The position numbers were made by a program, and so were the translations under genes. The notes beneath the pieces are model-generated. The model was not told where the DNA came from and did not search any database. It saw only the letters and a program-made list of their open reading frames with translations. A DNA stretch of 64,000 bases from CAWCQC01 sp963819905. GTDB taxonomy: Bacteria; Actinomycetota; Thermoleophilia; Gaiellales; Gaiellaceae. Where the stretch lies: NCBI GenBank assembly GCA_963819905.1, contig CAWFXP010000001.1, positions 248,001-312,000 on the forward strand, in the 5' to 3' direction. Positions 25,892-34,062 of the stretch are shown here, piece by piece; position 1 is the first letter of the stretch; the number at the start of each line of letters is the position of its first letter.

Positions 25892-26699
25892 GTGGCTGTG
25901 CGGACCACACGCGACCACTACGTGGTGCTCGGCGTGCCGCGTGACGCAGACCGCGTGCAGGTGCGGAAAGCCTACCGGGCGCTCGCGGCAGCGCTCCATC
26001 CGGACGTCTGCGACGAGCCCGACGCCCCCGAGCGCTTCCGCGAGGTGGTCGCGGCGTACAAGGTCCTCTCCGACCCGGACTCCCGGCGGCGGTACGACCG
26101 GATCGGGATGTCGCGCCGGGCGCCGTTCGACGACCTGTACGCGACGCGCGGGGCCTCGGCTCCCCGTACGGGCGAGCGCGGGGAGGACATCCGCGTGGAC
26201 GCATCCGTCGATTACCTCGAAGCGGCGCGTGGAACGATCCGCGGGCTGACGTACGACGTGGTCGCCGCCTGTCCGGTCTGCGACGCCACCGGCGTCGGCG
26301 CCGGCGGCCGCCGCCTCCTCTGCGGCGACTGCGGCGGCTCCGGCCGGGTTCGCGAGGTGGGAAGCGGAGACCGCGGGCGCATGATCCGTTTCCGCGAGTG
26401 CCCCGGCTGCCGCGGCAGCGGCTCGGTCGTCGATCGCCCGTGTGGGACGTGCGCGGGCGAGGGACGTGTGTCGGAGGCGCGCGTGACGCGCGTGACGATT
26501 CCTCCTGGATCGTCGGACGGCGACGAGATCCTGCTCGCCGGCGAGGGCCACGCGGGCGGACACGGCGGCCCGTCCGGGGACGTCGTCGTCACGCTGTGCG
26601 TGCGCGAGGCGCCGGATTCTCCCCTGCGTCAGGTACCTGGCCGCGGCCGGGGCCGCGTGCGCCGCGATCCTGCTCGTCGTCACGCTGCTTCTCCACTAG
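25892..26699 (+). CDS. DnaJ-like co-chaperone with zinc finger and C-terminal membrane helix (frameshifted)
   Basis: A J-domain protein, 268 residues if one extra base near 26630 is ignored. The J domain (DHYVVLGVPRDADRVQVRKAY) has the HPD loop at LHPDV, which activates Hsp70. Four CxxCxGxG-type zinc modules follow (CPVCDATGVG, CGDCGGSG, CPGCRGSG and CGTCAGEG), embedded in a first beta domain that ends early near DEILLAGEGHAG. In the corrected frame the protein ends in a hydrophobic helix, AGAACAAILLVVTLLLH, so it is probably tail-anchored. Standard DnaJ has about 370 residues and no helix. No dnaK or grpE is adjacent. Confidence 0.7.
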
Positions 26700-26739
26700 A
26701 CGTCTCGGCCGGGCGGAACGCGGGGTCGGCGGCCTTCGT

Positions 26740-26745
26740 TACCCT
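26740..26745 (+). promoter_or_regulatory. -10 box of the aminotransferase-serA operon
   Basis: TACCCT lies 6 nt before the GTG at 26752; no ribosome site lies between them. Confidence 0.45.
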
Positions 26746-26751
26746 CCGTTC

Positions 26752-27909
26752 GTGACCCCGTCGAAGCCCCGCCTGCTGACGCCCGGGCCGACCCCCGTGC
26801 CATCGGAGGTGGCCGCGGCGATGGGCGAGCCGATGGTCTATCACCGCTCGCCGGAGTTCTCCGCGATCCTGGCGCGCGTCTTCGAGCGGCTCCCCGAGGT
26901 CTTCCGCACGGACGGCGAGGTGATCATGTTCACGGCGTCGGGCAGCGGCGCGATGGACTCGGCGGTCGCGAACCTGTGCTCGCCCCGTGAGCGGGTGCTG
27001 GTCGTGTCGGCCGGGTACTTCGGCGAGCGCTGGGCGCGGATCGCGGAGTGCTACGGGACCGAGCTCGTCCACCTTCGCTACGGCTGGGGCGAGACACCTG
27101 ACGCGGACGACGTTGTGGCGAAGCTCGAGGAGATCGGCGGCGCGGCCGCCGTCTACTGCACCCACTGCGAGACGTCGACCGGCGTCGTCGCCGACGTGCG
27201 CTCCCTGGCCGAGCGGGCCCGCGCCGCAGGAGCGCTGACGGTGGTCGATGCAATCTCGTCTCTCGGCGCCGTGCCGCTCGAACAGCAGGGCTGGGGAATC
27301 GACGTCGTCGTCTCCGGTTCGCAGAAGGCCCTGATGACGCCGCCGGGCCTTGCCTTCGCCTCGGTGTCGCCGGCGGCGGTCGCCGCGTCGGCGAAGGCCG
27401 CCTCGCCGCGCTTCTACCTCGACTGGGGTCGCGCTCTCGAGGCACAGGCCTCGGGACGCACGCCATTCACCTCCGCCGTGTCGCTCGTCCGCGGCCTCGA
27501 CACGGCGATCGGGCTCCTGCTCCAGGACGGGCTCGAGTCGGCCTGGGAGAGATCCCGCCTGCTCGGGCGGGCCTGCCGGGAGGGCGTCAAGGCGATCGGG
27601 CTCGAGCTCTTCTCGCCCGACGAGGATCGCTCGGCGGTCGTCACCGCCGTTCGGATGCCGTCCGGCGTCGACGGCTCCGCGGTCGTCCGGGCCATGCGCG
27701 ACGACTCGGGCGTCACGGTCGCCGGCGGACAGGGGGAGCTGAGCGGCCGCATCGTCCGGATCGGGCATATCGGCGCCACCGCGCTCGACGACGTCGCCGC
27801 CGCGCTCGGCGCCCTCGAACGGGCGCTTGCCGACACGGGCGTCTCGGTCGAGCCCGGTGCTGCGGCGGCCCGCGCCCGCGAGGCGTTCGACGCGGGCGTC
27901 AGCGTGTGA
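26752..27909 (+). CDS. class V aminotransferase, probable phosphoserine/serine-glyoxylate type
   Basis: A 385-residue PLP enzyme of the alanine-glyoxylate/serine aminotransferase branch. LLTPGPTPVPSEV opens it, the family's usual N-terminus. FTASGSGAMDSAVANL forms the cofactor phosphate site, VVDAISSLGAVPL holds the PLP-contacting Asp, and the Schiff-base lysine is in VSGSQKALMTPPGL near residue 193. The GTGATG overlap with serA makes the two a coupled pair. In several bacteria and archaea such an enzyme next to serA replaces SerC in serine synthesis, so phosphohydroxypyruvate is the likely amino acceptor; this is context-based. Confidence 0.8.
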   Translation: MTPSKPRLLTPGPTPVPSEVAAAMGEPMVYHRSPEFSAILARVFERLPEVFRTDGEVIMFTASGSGAMDSAVANLCSPRERVLVVSAGYFGERWARIAECYGTELVHLRYGWGETPDADDVVAKLEEIGGAAAVYCTHCETSTGVVADVRSLAERARAAGALTVVDAISSLGAVPLEQQGWGIDVVVSGSQKALMTPPGLAFASVSPAAVAASAKAASPRFYLDWGRALEAQASGRTPFTSAVSLVRGLDTAIGLLLQDGLESAWERSRLLGRACREGVKAIGLELFSPDEDRSAVVTAVRMPSGVDGSAVVRAMRDDSGVTVAGGQGELSGRIVRIGHIGATALDDVAAALGALERALADTGVSVEPGAAAARAREAFDAGVSV

Positions 27910-29498
27910 TGGACGACCCGAGGCCTCGCGTACTCATACGGGAGCGCATCGCCGAGGCCGGCGTAGACCTGCTCCGCGAGCGATTCGAGGTCGACGTCGA
28001 CTTCGACGGCGACCTGTCGGCACGCATCGGGGCCTACGACGCGATCATCGTTCGTAGCGCGACACGCGTCACGGGCGAGCTGATCGACCGGGCCCCGCGG
28101 CTCAAGGTGATCGGCCGCGCCGGGGTCGGCGTCGACAACGTCGACCTCGCCGCCGCCACGAAGCGCGGCATCGTGGTCGTGAACGCGCCGCAGTCCACGG
28201 TCGTCTCGGCAGCCGAGCACACCATCGGGCTTCTGCTGGCGCTCGTCCGCTCGATCCCACAGGCGTACGCCGCGCTCAAGGACGGCCGCTGGGAGCGCTC
28301 CCGCTTCGGCGGCGTCGAGCTCGCGGACAAGACGCTCGGCCTGGTCGGGCTCGGCCGCATCGGTCAGCAGGTGGCGAGGCGGGCCAGGGGCCTGTCGATG
28401 CACGTCGTCGCCTACGACCCGTTCATGCCGCCCGAGCGGATGCGCGAGCTCGGCGTCGAGCCCGTCGCGAGCCTCGACGACCTGCTTCGCCGCTCGGATG
28501 TCATCTCGCTCCACGCGACCCTCACCCCGGAGACGCGTCGCATGATCGGCAAGGAGGAGATCGCGCGGATGAAGCACGGCGTGAGAATCGTGAACGTGGC
28601 GCGCGGCGAGCTGATCGACGAGGAGGCGCTGGTCGAGGGTCTTCGCTCGGGCAAGGTCGCGGGCGCCGCGATCGACGTGTTCGAGCAAGAGCCGTACACG
28701 GGCGAGCTACTCGGGATCGAGAACGTCGTCGTGACTCCGCATCTCGGAGCGTCCACCCGCGAGGCGCAGGATCGGGCCGGCGTCATCGTCGCCGAGCAGG
28801 TTGCGGCGACGCTCGAGGGCCGGGTCGCGTCGAACGCGGTCAACGTGCCGGCCGTCCCGCCCGAGGAGCTCGAGTTCCTCGGGCCGTTCCTCCCCCTCGC
28901 GGCGATGCTCGGCGAGCTGGCGTTCGAGCTCGCCGGCGGGAACCCGAGCCGCCTCGAGCTCGAGTACCTCGGCGAGCTGGCGCGCCGCGACACGCGCCTC
29001 CTCACGGTGGCGGCGCTGAACGGGGCGTTCCGCGGCCGGGTCGAGGAAGCGGTCAACTACGTGAACGCGCCGGTCGTCGCACGCGAGCGCGGACTGGAAG
29101 TTCGCGAGGAGTCCTCGAGCGCCACGCGGGACTTCACCAGCCTGATGCAGGTGACGGCGGTCGCCGCTGCCCGCGAGGTGACCGTTGCCGGCACGACGAT
29201 CGGGGCGGAGCATCGGCCCAGGCTCGTCAGCGCGCTCGGCTACGAGATCGAGGTGGATCTCGAGCCGAACATGATCTTCATCGTCAACGAGGATCAGCCC
29301 GGCCGGATCGGACTGGTCGGGTCGATGCTCGGCCAGGCGGGTGTCAACATCGCGACGATGGCGGTCAGCCGGAACCGACCGGGCGGCAAGGCGCTGATGA
29401 CGCTGACGGTCGACACTCCGTTGACTGCGGAGCTCGCCGATCGCCTGGGCGGCGAGCCGGGCTTCGTCGAGGTCACGATCATCACGCTCGAGACCTGA
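27906..29498 (+). CDS. serA: D-3-phosphoglycerate dehydrogenase
   Basis: A 530-residue long-form enzyme that oxidises 3-phosphoglycerate to phosphohydroxypyruvate, the first step of serine synthesis. The NAD loop is LGLVGLGRIGQQVARRA (about residues 140-156). The catalytic residues lie in VNVARGELIDEEAL and PHLGASTREAQDRAG (His). An intervening ASB domain is followed by a C-terminal ACT domain (MIFIVNEDQPGRIGLVGSML), which in this family binds serine for feedback inhibition. GTG start 4 nt inside the aminotransferase end. YbaK follows with a one-base stop-start overlap. Confidence 0.95.
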   Translation: MMDDPRPRVLIRERIAEAGVDLLRERFEVDVDFDGDLSARIGAYDAIIVRSATRVTGELIDRAPRLKVIGRAGVGVDNVDLAAATKRGIVVVNAPQSTVVSAAEHTIGLLLALVRSIPQAYAALKDGRWERSRFGGVELADKTLGLVGLGRIGQQVARRARGLSMHVVAYDPFMPPERMRELGVEPVASLDDLLRRSDVISLHATLTPETRRMIGKEEIARMKHGVRIVNVARGELIDEEALVEGLRSGKVAGAAIDVFEQEPYTGELLGIENVVVTPHLGASTREAQDRAGVIVAEQVAATLEGRVASNAVNVPAVPPEELEFLGPFLPLAAMLGELAFELAGGNPSRLELEYLGELARRDTRLLTVAALNGAFRGRVEEAVNYVNAPVVARERGLEVREESSSATRDFTSLMQVTAVAAAREVTVAGTTIGAEHRPRLVSALGYEIEVDLEPNMIFIVNEDQPGRIGLVGSMLGQAGVNIATMAVSRNRPGGKALMTLTVDTPLTAELADRLGGEPGFVEVTIITLET

Positions 29499-29995
29499 TG
29501 TCGACGTCCCAGCGGGAGCCGCTGCCCGAGCCCGTGCAGCGGGTCGCCCGCTTTCTCGCCGATACCCGGGCCGAGGCACGGCTCCAGGAGTTCCGGTCGG
29601 GAACCCCGACCGCCGTCGACGCGGCCGACGCGGTCGGGTGCGAGCTCGACCAGATCGTGAAATCGCTCCTCTTCCTCTGCGACGGCGATCCGGTGCTCGT
29701 TCTCGTTCCCGGCTCTCGGCGGGCGGACCCGGGCAAGGTGACGGCCGCGGTCGGCGCAGCCTCGGCGAAGATCGCACCGCCTCCGGTCGTCCTCGAGATC
29801 ACGGGCTTCGAGGCGGGCGGAGTGGCGCCGTTCCCCCAGCCGGGCGTGCGCGAGGTCCTGGTCGACCCATCGCTTCTGTCCTGGCCGGAAGTCTGGGTCG
29901 GCGCGGGCTCGGACCGGCACATGGCGGGCCTGACCCCGGTCGAGCTCGTGCGGCTGTCTCGCGCCCGCCAGGCGGACGTCTGCCGGGAGACGTAA
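29498..29995 (+). CDS. YbaK/EbsC-family aminoacyl-tRNA deacylase
   Basis: A 165-residue single-domain trans-editing protein. The family core is present: VGCELDQIVKSLLFLCDG with the conserved Lys, LVLVPGSRRADPGKVTAA, then GFEAGGVAPFPQPG and the closing SWPEVWVGAGSDRHMAGLTP. Such proteins hydrolyse mischarged tRNA, typically Cys- or Ala-tRNA(Pro); exact specificity cannot be assigned. It is translated in the serA operon by TGATG overlap. Confidence 0.85.
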   Translation: MSTSQREPLPEPVQRVARFLADTRAEARLQEFRSGTPTAVDAADAVGCELDQIVKSLLFLCDGDPVLVLVPGSRRADPGKVTAAVGAASAKIAPPPVVLEITGFEAGGVAPFPQPGVREVLVDPSLLSWPEVWVGAGSDRHMAGLTPVELVRLSRARQADVCRET

Positions 29996-30002
29996 CCGGC
30001 GC

Positions 30003-30008
30003 TACCCT
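30003..30008 (+). promoter_or_regulatory. -10 box of the ppk2 gene
   Basis: TACCCT is followed by 8 nt and the GTG at 30017. Confidence 0.4.
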
Positions 30009-30016
30009 TCGAGCCG

Positions 30017-30829
30017 GTGGGGAAGGCGCGGGGCAGGGAGCGCCTCGACAGGCGCACGTACCAGACGGAGCTCGTCCGGCTTCAGGTCGAGCTGGCGCAC
30101 ATGCTCGACTGGGTTCGGGCCGAGAAAGCGCGGGTCGCCGTCGTCTTCGAGGGTCGCGATGCCGCCGGGAAGGGCGGAACGATCAAGCGGGTCGCCGAGC
30201 GGCTCAACCCGCGGTTCTGCAGAATCGTCGCGCTGCCCGCCCCGACCGAGCGCGAGACGAGGCAGTGGTACTTCCAGCGCTACGTGGAGCACCTGCCTGC
30301 GGGCGGCGAGATCGCGCTCTTCGACCGGAGCTGGTACAACCGCGCCGGCGTCGAGCAGGTGATGGGATTCTGTACGCCGCAGGAGCACAAGCGGTTCCTT
30401 GCGCAGTGCCCGCGCTTCGAGCGCCTGCTCGTCGAAGACGGGATCGTCCTCGTCAAGTACTGGTTCTCGGTCTCCGACGAGGAGCAGGAGCGGCGCTTCC
30501 GGGCCCGGATCGACGACCCGACGCGACGCTGGAAGCTGAGCAGCATGGATCTCGAGTCGCTCCGCCGCTACGTTGACTACTCGCGCGCGAAGGACGAGAT
30601 GTTCGTGCACACGGACATCCCCGAGGCGCCCTGGTGGGTCGTCGAGGCCGACGACAAGCGCCGCGCGCGCATCAACTGCATCGCCCACCTGCTGAGCGTG
30701 GTGCCCTGGGAGACGGTCGACCCCGACCCGATCGAGCTCCCCGAGCGCCAGCCGGACGACGGCTACAGGCGACCCGACCGCGAGACGCAGACGTACGTTC
30801 CGGATCACGCGGCGTCGCTCGGCACCTGA
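30017..30829 (+). CDS. polyphosphate kinase 2
   Basis: A 270-residue PPK2-family kinase that moves phosphate between polyphosphate and nucleotides. Walker A is VVFEGRDAAGKGGTIKRV (residues about 43-60), and the lid and Walker B region includes EIALFDRSWYNRAGVEQVMGF. The C-terminal WKLSSMDLESLRRYVDYSRA is the conserved substrate helix bundle. One catalytic domain is present, with the length of class I enzymes that preferentially make (d)NTP from NDP. GTG start. The gene ends directly upstream of a cluster of palindromic repeats. Confidence 0.9.
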   Translation: MGKARGRERLDRRTYQTELVRLQVELAHMLDWVRAEKARVAVVFEGRDAAGKGGTIKRVAERLNPRFCRIVALPAPTERETRQWYFQRYVEHLPAGGEIALFDRSWYNRAGVEQVMGFCTPQEHKRFLAQCPRFERLLVEDGIVLVKYWFSVSDEEQERRFRARIDDPTRRWKLSSMDLESLRRYVDYSRAKDEMFVHTDIPEAPWWVVEADDKRRARINCIAHLLSVVPWETVDPDPIELPERQPDDGYRRPDRETQTYVPDHAASLGT

Positions 30830-30838
30830 CGGCGCCGC

Positions 30839-30943
30839 GGGCCGGTCAGGACCGGCCCCTACAGGGATCGGTGGACGAGGACGCGGGCCGGTCAGGACCG
30901 GCCCCTACATGGGGATCCGGTAGGGGCGGGTCCTGACCCGCCC
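30839..30943. repeat. three copies of the 24-nt palindromic repeat
   Basis: Copies at 30839-30862 and 30885-30908 are identical and in minus sense; the copy at 30920-30943 is in plus sense. Their palindrome centre is GGTCCTGACC, while the copies at 7.4 and 23.7 kb have GGACCTGTCC. They fill most of the 144 nt between ppk2 and ilvE. They could form alternative hairpins; no T-run follows, so termination is uncertain. Confidence 0.85.
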
Positions 30944-30973
30944 TCAGACACCCCCGATAAGCTACGTCTCGCC

Positions 30974-31903
30974 ATGGAGCCGACCCCGTACATCTGGATG
31001 AACGGCGAGCTCGTGGACTGGGATCAGGCGACGGTCCACGTCGGCTCGCACGGGCTGCACTACGGCTCGGGGGTGTTCGAGGGCATCCGCTGCTACGAGA
31101 CGCCGGCGGGGCCGGCTGTCTTCCGCCTGACCGATCACATGCGCCGGCTCGAGACGTCCGCGGGGCTGATCTACATGACGCTTCCGTTCACGGTCGACGA
31201 GCTCGTCAAGGGAACCCACGATCTGCTCGGCGCGAACGGGCTTCCGGCCTGCTACGTCCGTCCGATCGCCTTCTACGGCTTCGGGACGCTCGGCGTGCCG
31301 CCTCGCCAGAACCCGGTCGAGGTCGTGATCATGAGCTGGCCGTGGGGGACGTACCTCGGGGCCGAGGCGCTCGAGAAGGGGATCCGAGCGAAGGTCTCGA
31401 CGTGGCGACGCGTCGGCCCGAACACCATTCCGCACGCAGCCAAGGCAACCGGGGTGTATCTCAACTCGATGCTGGCGGTGCTCGAGGCCTCGCGGGCCGG
31501 ATACGAGGAAGCGATCCTGCTGACCGAGGACGGCTACGTCGGCGACGGCTCCGGCGAGAACATCTTCGTCGTCAAGGACGGGGTGATCTTCACGCCCGAC
31601 CTCTCCGCCTCCATCCTGCCCGGCATCACCCGCGACTCGATCATCACCCTCGCGCGCGGCCTGGGCTACGAGGTCGTCCTGAAGCCGCTGATCCGCACCG
31701 ACCTCTACGTGGCCGACGAGGTGTTCATGACCGGCACCGCCGCCGAGGTGACCCCGATCCGCTCGGTCGACGACCAGGAGATCGGCGATCCGGGGCCCAT
31801 CACCAGAGCGATCCAGACGGCGTACCTGGACACGGTGACCGGCCGCGACACGAGGTTTGCGAACTGGCTCGAGCACGTACCGACCTCGGTTCCCGGCTCC
31901 TGA
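30974..31903 (+). CDS. ilvE: branched-chain amino acid aminotransferase
   Basis: A 309-residue fold-type IV PLP transaminase for leucine, isoleucine and valine. The N-terminal GLHYGSGVFEGIRCYE holds the class IV substrate loop, and AKATGVYLNSMLAVLEASRAGYEEAIL carries the Schiff-base lysine at the start of that segment (near 157). EDGYVGDGSGENIFVVKDG is the family signature. ADEVFMTGTAAEVTPIR binds the cofactor phosphate. The stop TGA (31901-31903) overlaps the probable CTG start of the next gene. Confidence 0.93.
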   Translation: MEPTPYIWMNGELVDWDQATVHVGSHGLHYGSGVFEGIRCYETPAGPAVFRLTDHMRRLETSAGLIYMTLPFTVDELVKGTHDLLGANGLPACYVRPIAFYGFGTLGVPPRQNPVEVVIMSWPWGTYLGAEALEKGIRAKVSTWRRVGPNTIPHAAKATGVYLNSMLAVLEASRAGYEEAILLTEDGYVGDGSGENIFVVKDGVIFTPDLSASILPGITRDSIITLARGLGYEVVLKPLIRTDLYVADEVFMTGTAAEVTPIRSVDDQEIGDPGPITRAIQTAYLDTVTGRDTRFANWLEHVPTSVPGS

Positions 31904-33018
31904 CGCGCCGGGTTCCTCTCTCGAAGCCCTACGTCGGCGAGCGAGAGGAGGCGCTCGTCCTCGAGGTGCTCCGTTCCGGGCGCCTGGCGCTCGGGCCGAT
32001 GATCGAGCGGTTCGAGCAAGCGCTCGCAGACCGGGTGGGAGCGCCGTTCGTCGCCGCCGTCTCGAGCGGCACGGCAGGGCTGCACCTGTGCGCGCGGCAG
32101 GCCGGCATCGGGCCGGGCGACGAGGTGATCACCTCGCCCTTCTCCTTCGTCGCCTCCGCGAACTGTGTGCTGTACGAGGGCGCGACTCCGGTCTTCGCGG
32201 ATGTCGACCCGGCGACGCTGAACCTCGACCCGGCCGCCGTGGCGGCCGCGCTCACGCCCCGGACCAGGGCGATCGTCGCCGTCGACATCTTCGGCTACCC
32301 GTGCGAGCTCGAACCGCTGCGAGAGCTCGCGCAGGCAAACGGCCTCGCGCTCGTCGAGGACGCCTGCCAGGCGCTCGGGGCGGAATACCGCGGACGACCC
32401 CTCGGCTCGTTCGACCACCCGGCCGTGTTCGCCTTCTATCCCAACAAACAGGTGACGACCGGCGAGGGTGGCGCGGTGGCCGTCCATCGCGAGGAGGACT
32501 GGCGCCTCCTGAAGAGCCTCGCGAACCAGGGTCGCGCCGACTCGGGCGGCTGGCTCGAGCACGCGCGGTTCGGCTTCAACTACCGGCTCGACGACCTCTC
32601 GGCCGCGGTCGGGCTCGCGCAGCTCGAGAAGCTGGACGAGATCCTGCCCCGCCGCACCGCCGTCGCCGAGCGCTTCGCGGCACTGCTCGCCGACGTCGAC
32701 GGCGTGAGCGTTCTCCTCGCGGACGACGCCGAGCACCGCCGCTCGTGGTTCGTCTATCCGGTTCGCCTGTCGGCCGAGCTCGATCGGGAGCGCATCATCG
32801 AGGAGCTGGCCGCCGGCGGCATCGCGACGAGTCGCTACCTGCCCTCGATCCACCTGCAGCCCTACATGCGCGAGCGCTTCGGCTTCGCGGAGGGCATGTG
32901 CCCCGTCTCCGAGGAGGCAAGTCGCCGCCTGCTCGCGCTGCCGTTCTACACCGAGCTCGCTCCGGACGACCAGGAGTACGTCGTCGATCGCCTGCGCGCC
33001 GCCGTCGAGCGCCAGTGA
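31900..33018 (+). CDS. DegT/DnrJ/EryC1/StrS-family aminotransferase
   Basis: A 372-residue PLP-dependent sugar aminotransferase, normally making amino-sugar nucleotides for cell-surface glycans. It has PLSKPYVGEREEALVLEVLRS, the family N-terminus; VSSGTAGLHLCARQAGIGPGD; and LALVEDACQALGAEYRG. The catalytic lysine is in FYPNKQVTTGEGGAV near residue 185, and NYRLDDLSAAVGLAQL follows. No ATG, GTG or TTG is in frame near the expected start. I place it at a CTG (31900) that overlaps the ilvE stop as CTGA, by analogy to ATGA coupling. No other sugar-nucleotide genes lie nearby, so the pathway is not identified. Confidence 0.8.
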   Translation: MTRRVPLSKPYVGEREEALVLEVLRSGRLALGPMIERFEQALADRVGAPFVAAVSSGTAGLHLCARQAGIGPGDEVITSPFSFVASANCVLYEGATPVFADVDPATLNLDPAAVAAALTPRTRAIVAVDIFGYPCELEPLRELAQANGLALVEDACQALGAEYRGRPLGSFDHPAVFAFYPNKQVTTGEGGAVAVHREEDWRLLKSLANQGRADSGGWLEHARFGFNYRLDDLSAAVGLAQLEKLDEILPRRTAVAERFAALLADVDGVSVLLADDAEHRRSWFVYPVRLSAELDRERIIEELAAGGIATSRYLPSIHLQPYMRERFGFAEGMCPVSEEASRRLLALPFYTELAPDDQEYVVDRLRAAVERQ

Positions 33019-33060
33019 GCGTCGCTCGAGGAAGCCCTCGACCCGCGCGCGTTCGCGCGC

Positions 33061-33066
33061 GATAAT
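33061..33066 (+). promoter_or_regulatory. -10 box of a leaderless gene
   Basis: GATAAT is followed by 6 nt and the ATG at 33073. Confidence 0.4.
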
Positions 33067-33072
33067 CGCTCC

Positions 33073-33474
33073 ATGGCCGACGCTCCTGCACGCATGATCT
33101 TCCTCGGGTTCGGCAAGTACGCGCGCGCCGACCGGATCTACGCGCTCGAGCCGATCACCGACGAGCAGCGCGGGAGCGGCCGCAGGACGGTCGTCTGGGT
33201 GGAGGGGATCCCCGAGCCGCTCGTCGCCTCGCGGACGGAGCGGACGATTCTGCTCGACATGGGTCAGCGTGACGCGGCGGGCTCGCAGCTCCTCGACCAG
33301 GCGGTCGCGCTCGCCGAGCGCGTCGCCGCCGACGCCGAGCGGGCCGGGACGCTGCTGAAGCGGTCGATCAAGTCCGAGGCGGGCGTCGACCTGGACGACC
33401 TCGGCCGGCGCGCCCGCCGCCTGCTCGAGGCGACGGCGTCGCCGGGCGACACGGAGCGCCTGTTCGAGGGGTAG
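33073..33474 (+). CDS. RemA/DUF370-like small protein
   Basis: A 133-residue protein. The first half (MIFLGFGKYARADRIYALEP, then GRRTVVWVEG) resembles the RemA/DUF370 fold of matrix-gene activators, whose pattern is GFGN-x(3)-ANRI, then GRRTR and a short hydrophobic strand. The second half is a charged helix (AVALAERVAADAERAGTLLK) not found in RemA. The match is by pattern only, so DNA binding is a hypothesis. It lies 55 nt after the aminotransferase and 15 nt before the glycosylase gene. Confidence 0.45.
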   Translation: MADAPARMIFLGFGKYARADRIYALEPITDEQRGSGRRTVVWVEGIPEPLVASRTERTILLDMGQRDAAGSQLLDQAVALAERVAADAERAGTLLKRSIKSEAGVDLDDLGRRARRLLEATASPGDTERLFEG

Positions 33475-33488
33475 CGCCGAGCGGCGAG

Positions 33489-34052
33489 ATGCGCCTGCGC
33501 CGCGCCGCGTTCGCCCGCAGCGTGCACGAGCTCGCGCCCGAGCTGATCGGCGCCACGCTCCTCGTCGACGGCGTCGGCGGGCGGATCGTCGAGGTCGAGG
33601 CCTACGACCAGACGGATCCGGCAAGCCATTCGTTCGGTGGGCCGAGCGCCCGCAACCGGGTCATGTTCGGGCCGCCGGGCCACGTCTACGTCTACCGCTC
33701 CTACGGCATCCACTGGTGCATGAACCTCGTGTGCGACGAAGAAGGCGCCGCCAGCGCGGCGCTCGTCCGTGCGCTCGAGCCGACGCACGGGATCGACGTC
33801 ATGGCGAGCCGACGGGGCACCGACGATCTCCGGCTCCTCTGCTCGGGGCCCGGCCGGCTCTGCCAGGCGCTCGGCGTCACCGGCGAGCACGACGGGCTGC
33901 CGCTCGACCGGCCGCCGTTTCGGCTGCTCGCGCCGGGCGGCCCGGCCGAGGTCGTGCGCTCGCCGAGGGTCGGGATCAGCAAGGCGGTGGAACGACCGTG
34001 GCGCTACAGCGAGCGCGGCAGCCGGTACGTGTCGCGACCGCTGGTTCTCTAG
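33489..34052 (+). CDS. DNA-3-methyladenine glycosylase (AAG/MPG family)
   Basis: A 187-residue base-excision repair enzyme that removes alkylated purines. The PF02245 pattern is present: ELIGATLLVDGVGGRIVEVE, EAYDQTDPASHSFGGPSARN (the catalytic Glu in V-E-A-Y), then the FGPPGHVYVYRSYGIHWCMN strand. GPGRLCQALGV and a C-terminal VGISKAVERPWRYSERGS follow. It lies in the same orientation as the RemA-like gene and could share its transcript. It converges on the PBP1A gene with a 10-nt gap. Confidence 0.9.
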   Translation: MRLRRAAFARSVHELAPELIGATLLVDGVGGRIVEVEAYDQTDPASHSFGGPSARNRVMFGPPGHVYVYRSYGIHWCMNLVCDEEGAASAALVRALEPTHGIDVMASRRGTDDLRLLCSGPGRLCQALGVTGEHDGLPLDRPPFRLLAPGGPAEVVRSPRVGISKAVERPWRYSERGSRYVSRPLVL

Positions 34053-34062
34053 TTGCCCGCGC

